From contig MCFG01000066.1 of assembly GCA_002104895.1 (NCBI GenBank), forward strand, positions 167,501 to 202,500: DNA of 35,000 nucleotides. Direction: 5' to 3'. How positions within the stretch are numbered: the first letter of the stretch is position 1; each line of letters opens with the position of its first letter. Of this stretch, positions 33,210 through 35,000 are shown one piece after another. The DNA is from Anaeromyces robustus. Its lineage: Eukaryota > Neocallimastigomycota > Neocallimastigomycetes > Neocallimastigales > Neocallimastigaceae. Position numbers and translations under genes: made by a program. A model generated the notes under the pieces. The model had not been told where the DNA came from, ran no database searches, and saw only the letters and a program-made list of their open reading frames with translations.

Positions 33210-35000
33210 TTTTCTGGTATTATATTATTATTTTAATATGAAAAAAAATAAAAAAAGTAAATCTATTATATAATTATGATTAAAATTTTTTATATTTTTT
33301 TTTTTACTTTATTTTAGCTGTTGTTATTAAATATATGTAAATATTATTATAATTAGTCTGTATTATGTAAATTTTTGATAATTATAATTGTTTAAATCTG
33401 GTTTTGTTTGCTTTTTTTATTATTATTACACTACTGAAAATAATAATAAAAAATATATATATTTAGAATAGTAAAATGTTATTTATGAATAATTTTTTAA
33501 ATGTTAAAAATAGGTATGAATGAATATATTTTTGTTCTAATAATAAAAAAAAAAACTGAAGTTATTCTATTTTTTAATATAATTTTTCTTTTATTGTTTC
33601 AATTTCTATTCAATTTTCTTCGAATAAAATGTTAATTAATAATATAAATTATGATAAATAGAAGGTTTAATATAAAAAAAAAAAATTATATTATTTAAAA
33701 ATATATATGTATTTATTATATTTGTATTTTTTTTTATTTTTTTTTTAAAAAAATAATTTATTATTCAAGATAATGATTTAAAAATATATATTATTATATG
33801 TCTATTTGTTTTATTTCTTTTTCTTTTATTAAAATATATTATTCATATAGAATATATATATATATATGCATCAATATAAAACAATTTTATAATAATTTTG
33901 ATTTTTATATCCTTTATGTTTATTAAAGAAGAATTAAATTATTTATGACTTCCTTAATTCTCCTTTTTCTTATATAAAAAAAAATGAAAATATATATTAA
34001 ATATATTTATGGATAAATTGATATGATATAAAAAAGTTCAATGATATATAATATAATGATTAATTATTGATTCTTTTCATATATAGCAATAGCAATATTA
34101 TTATTAAAAATATATATACTGTCTTTCTAATTATTTAACATTATTTATATTAGATTTATCCTCCTTTTTTTTTATATTATATTTTTTTTATTTTTATTTT
34201 CTTTTTTCTATTTAAATATTTATTATAAAATAATAACTTTCATTCTATGTATTTTTTTATTTTTTAAAAATCAATACACACACAAAAAAAGATTCTATTA
34301 TTGATAGTTAAAAAATAAAAAAGTCTTGAAGATAATAAAAAAAAATTTTTTTTTGAAAGAAAAATAAATTTAATAATAAAAAAATATTTTTTTTAAATTA
34401 TATAAAATAATTATGAAAAAAAAAAAATTTTTTTTTTTAATATATTATATTTTATTCTATAATCTAATTAATATATATTATTCCAATCTAACTATAATAA
34501 TTATAAAAATTATTTAATATTATTAAATTATTAATATTCTAAATTAATATTATTAATAAATTAATTATAAAATAAATAAATAAAAATAAATAAAATAAAT
34601 AATTATATAATATATTATATATTATATGTTATATATTATATTAATATAAAAATATTTATTTAATTAATTAATTATTTATTTATTTATTAATTCTTTCAAA
34701 AGAAATATATAAATAATAAGAAAAGGAATAAAGATATATTTTACTTTTATTATCTTTATAGTTTATAATCTTTGTTATACTAAATATTATGAATATTGAA
34801 TGTTATTATGAATATTACAAAATTTATATAACATTTCAATAATATGAAATTAAAACAAAAGGAATTCTATTATTGTTAGTAAATATAATGGTTTTTTATT
34901 TACTTATAATAACTTTAATATATAAATAAATAAAAAGTATTCTTTTATATCACAATTTTTATATTATTATTTACATTTTATTTATATTTTTTGGTTTTAA
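33210..35000. other. AT-rich flanking region
   Basis: About 1.8 kb of A/T-rich DNA with homopolymers, TATA runs and TAATTAAT-type stretches. The left end is the promoter side of the Ser/Asn-rich gene. No open frame of note on either strand. Confidence 0.6.

Overview
The window looks like nuclear DNA from an anaerobic gut fungus (Neocallimastigomycota: the Neocallimastix / Piromyces / Anaeromyces / Pecoramyces group). The reasons are extreme A+T content, very long (ATT)n/(AAT)n and homopolymer tracts, short GT-AG introns with AT-rich ends, and a receptor family typical of these fungi: a bacterial-type solute-binding ectodomain fused to a class-C-like seven-helix region. This placement rests on recognition and not on a search. 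Dictyostelium was considered and is less likely. Every gene I can support lies on the minus strand, and the DNA between them is mostly featureless A/T.

Layout from left to right. 1-1855: non-coding. 1856-3034: intronless, secreted or membrane-anchored transglutaminase-like protein with Cys-His-Asp triad. 3035-7499: AT-rich intergenic DNA. 7500-9260: three-exon F-box protein, including a 51-base internal exon recovered by hand. 9261-12650: AT-rich, with two long poly-A tracts. 12651-27129: tandem cluster of four paralogous solute-binding/7TM receptors, called here A (12651-15770), B (17212-20538), psi-C (about 22120-23085, decayed) and D (23773-27129). 27130-30786: intergenic DNA with a long inverted repeat and a T/G-rich tract. 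30787-33209: two-exon, low-complexity Ser/Asn/Lys-rich protein. 33210-35000: AT-rich.

The open reading frames cover only parts of the receptor genes. Reading across splice sites gives five exons in A, B and D with identical phases (1, 0, 1, 1). Exon 3 is 172 bases and exon 4 is 144 bases in all three. A encodes 786 residues and D 772. B would encode 779, but one T is missing from a T-run in exon 2, which shifts the frame. Each has a signal peptide on its own exon, a solute-binding ectodomain with two shared N-glycosylation sequons, seven membrane helices with the class C cysteine pair (top of helix 3 and second extracellular loop), and a Ser/Thr/Asn-rich tail ending near a shared HYSTE motif. 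The likely role is sensing an extracellular solute, perhaps a sugar or oligosaccharide from plant biomass, and signalling through G proteins. The ligand cannot be read from the sequence.

The most unusual point is how the triplet repeats relate to these genes. Large (TAA/AAT)n blocks fill different introns in different paralogues, often running right up to the 3' splice site. Variant motifs are shared between introns of B and D. One repeat-filled intron (D, intron 4) stays open in frame and would encode a roughly 104-residue, mostly isoleucine insert if retained.
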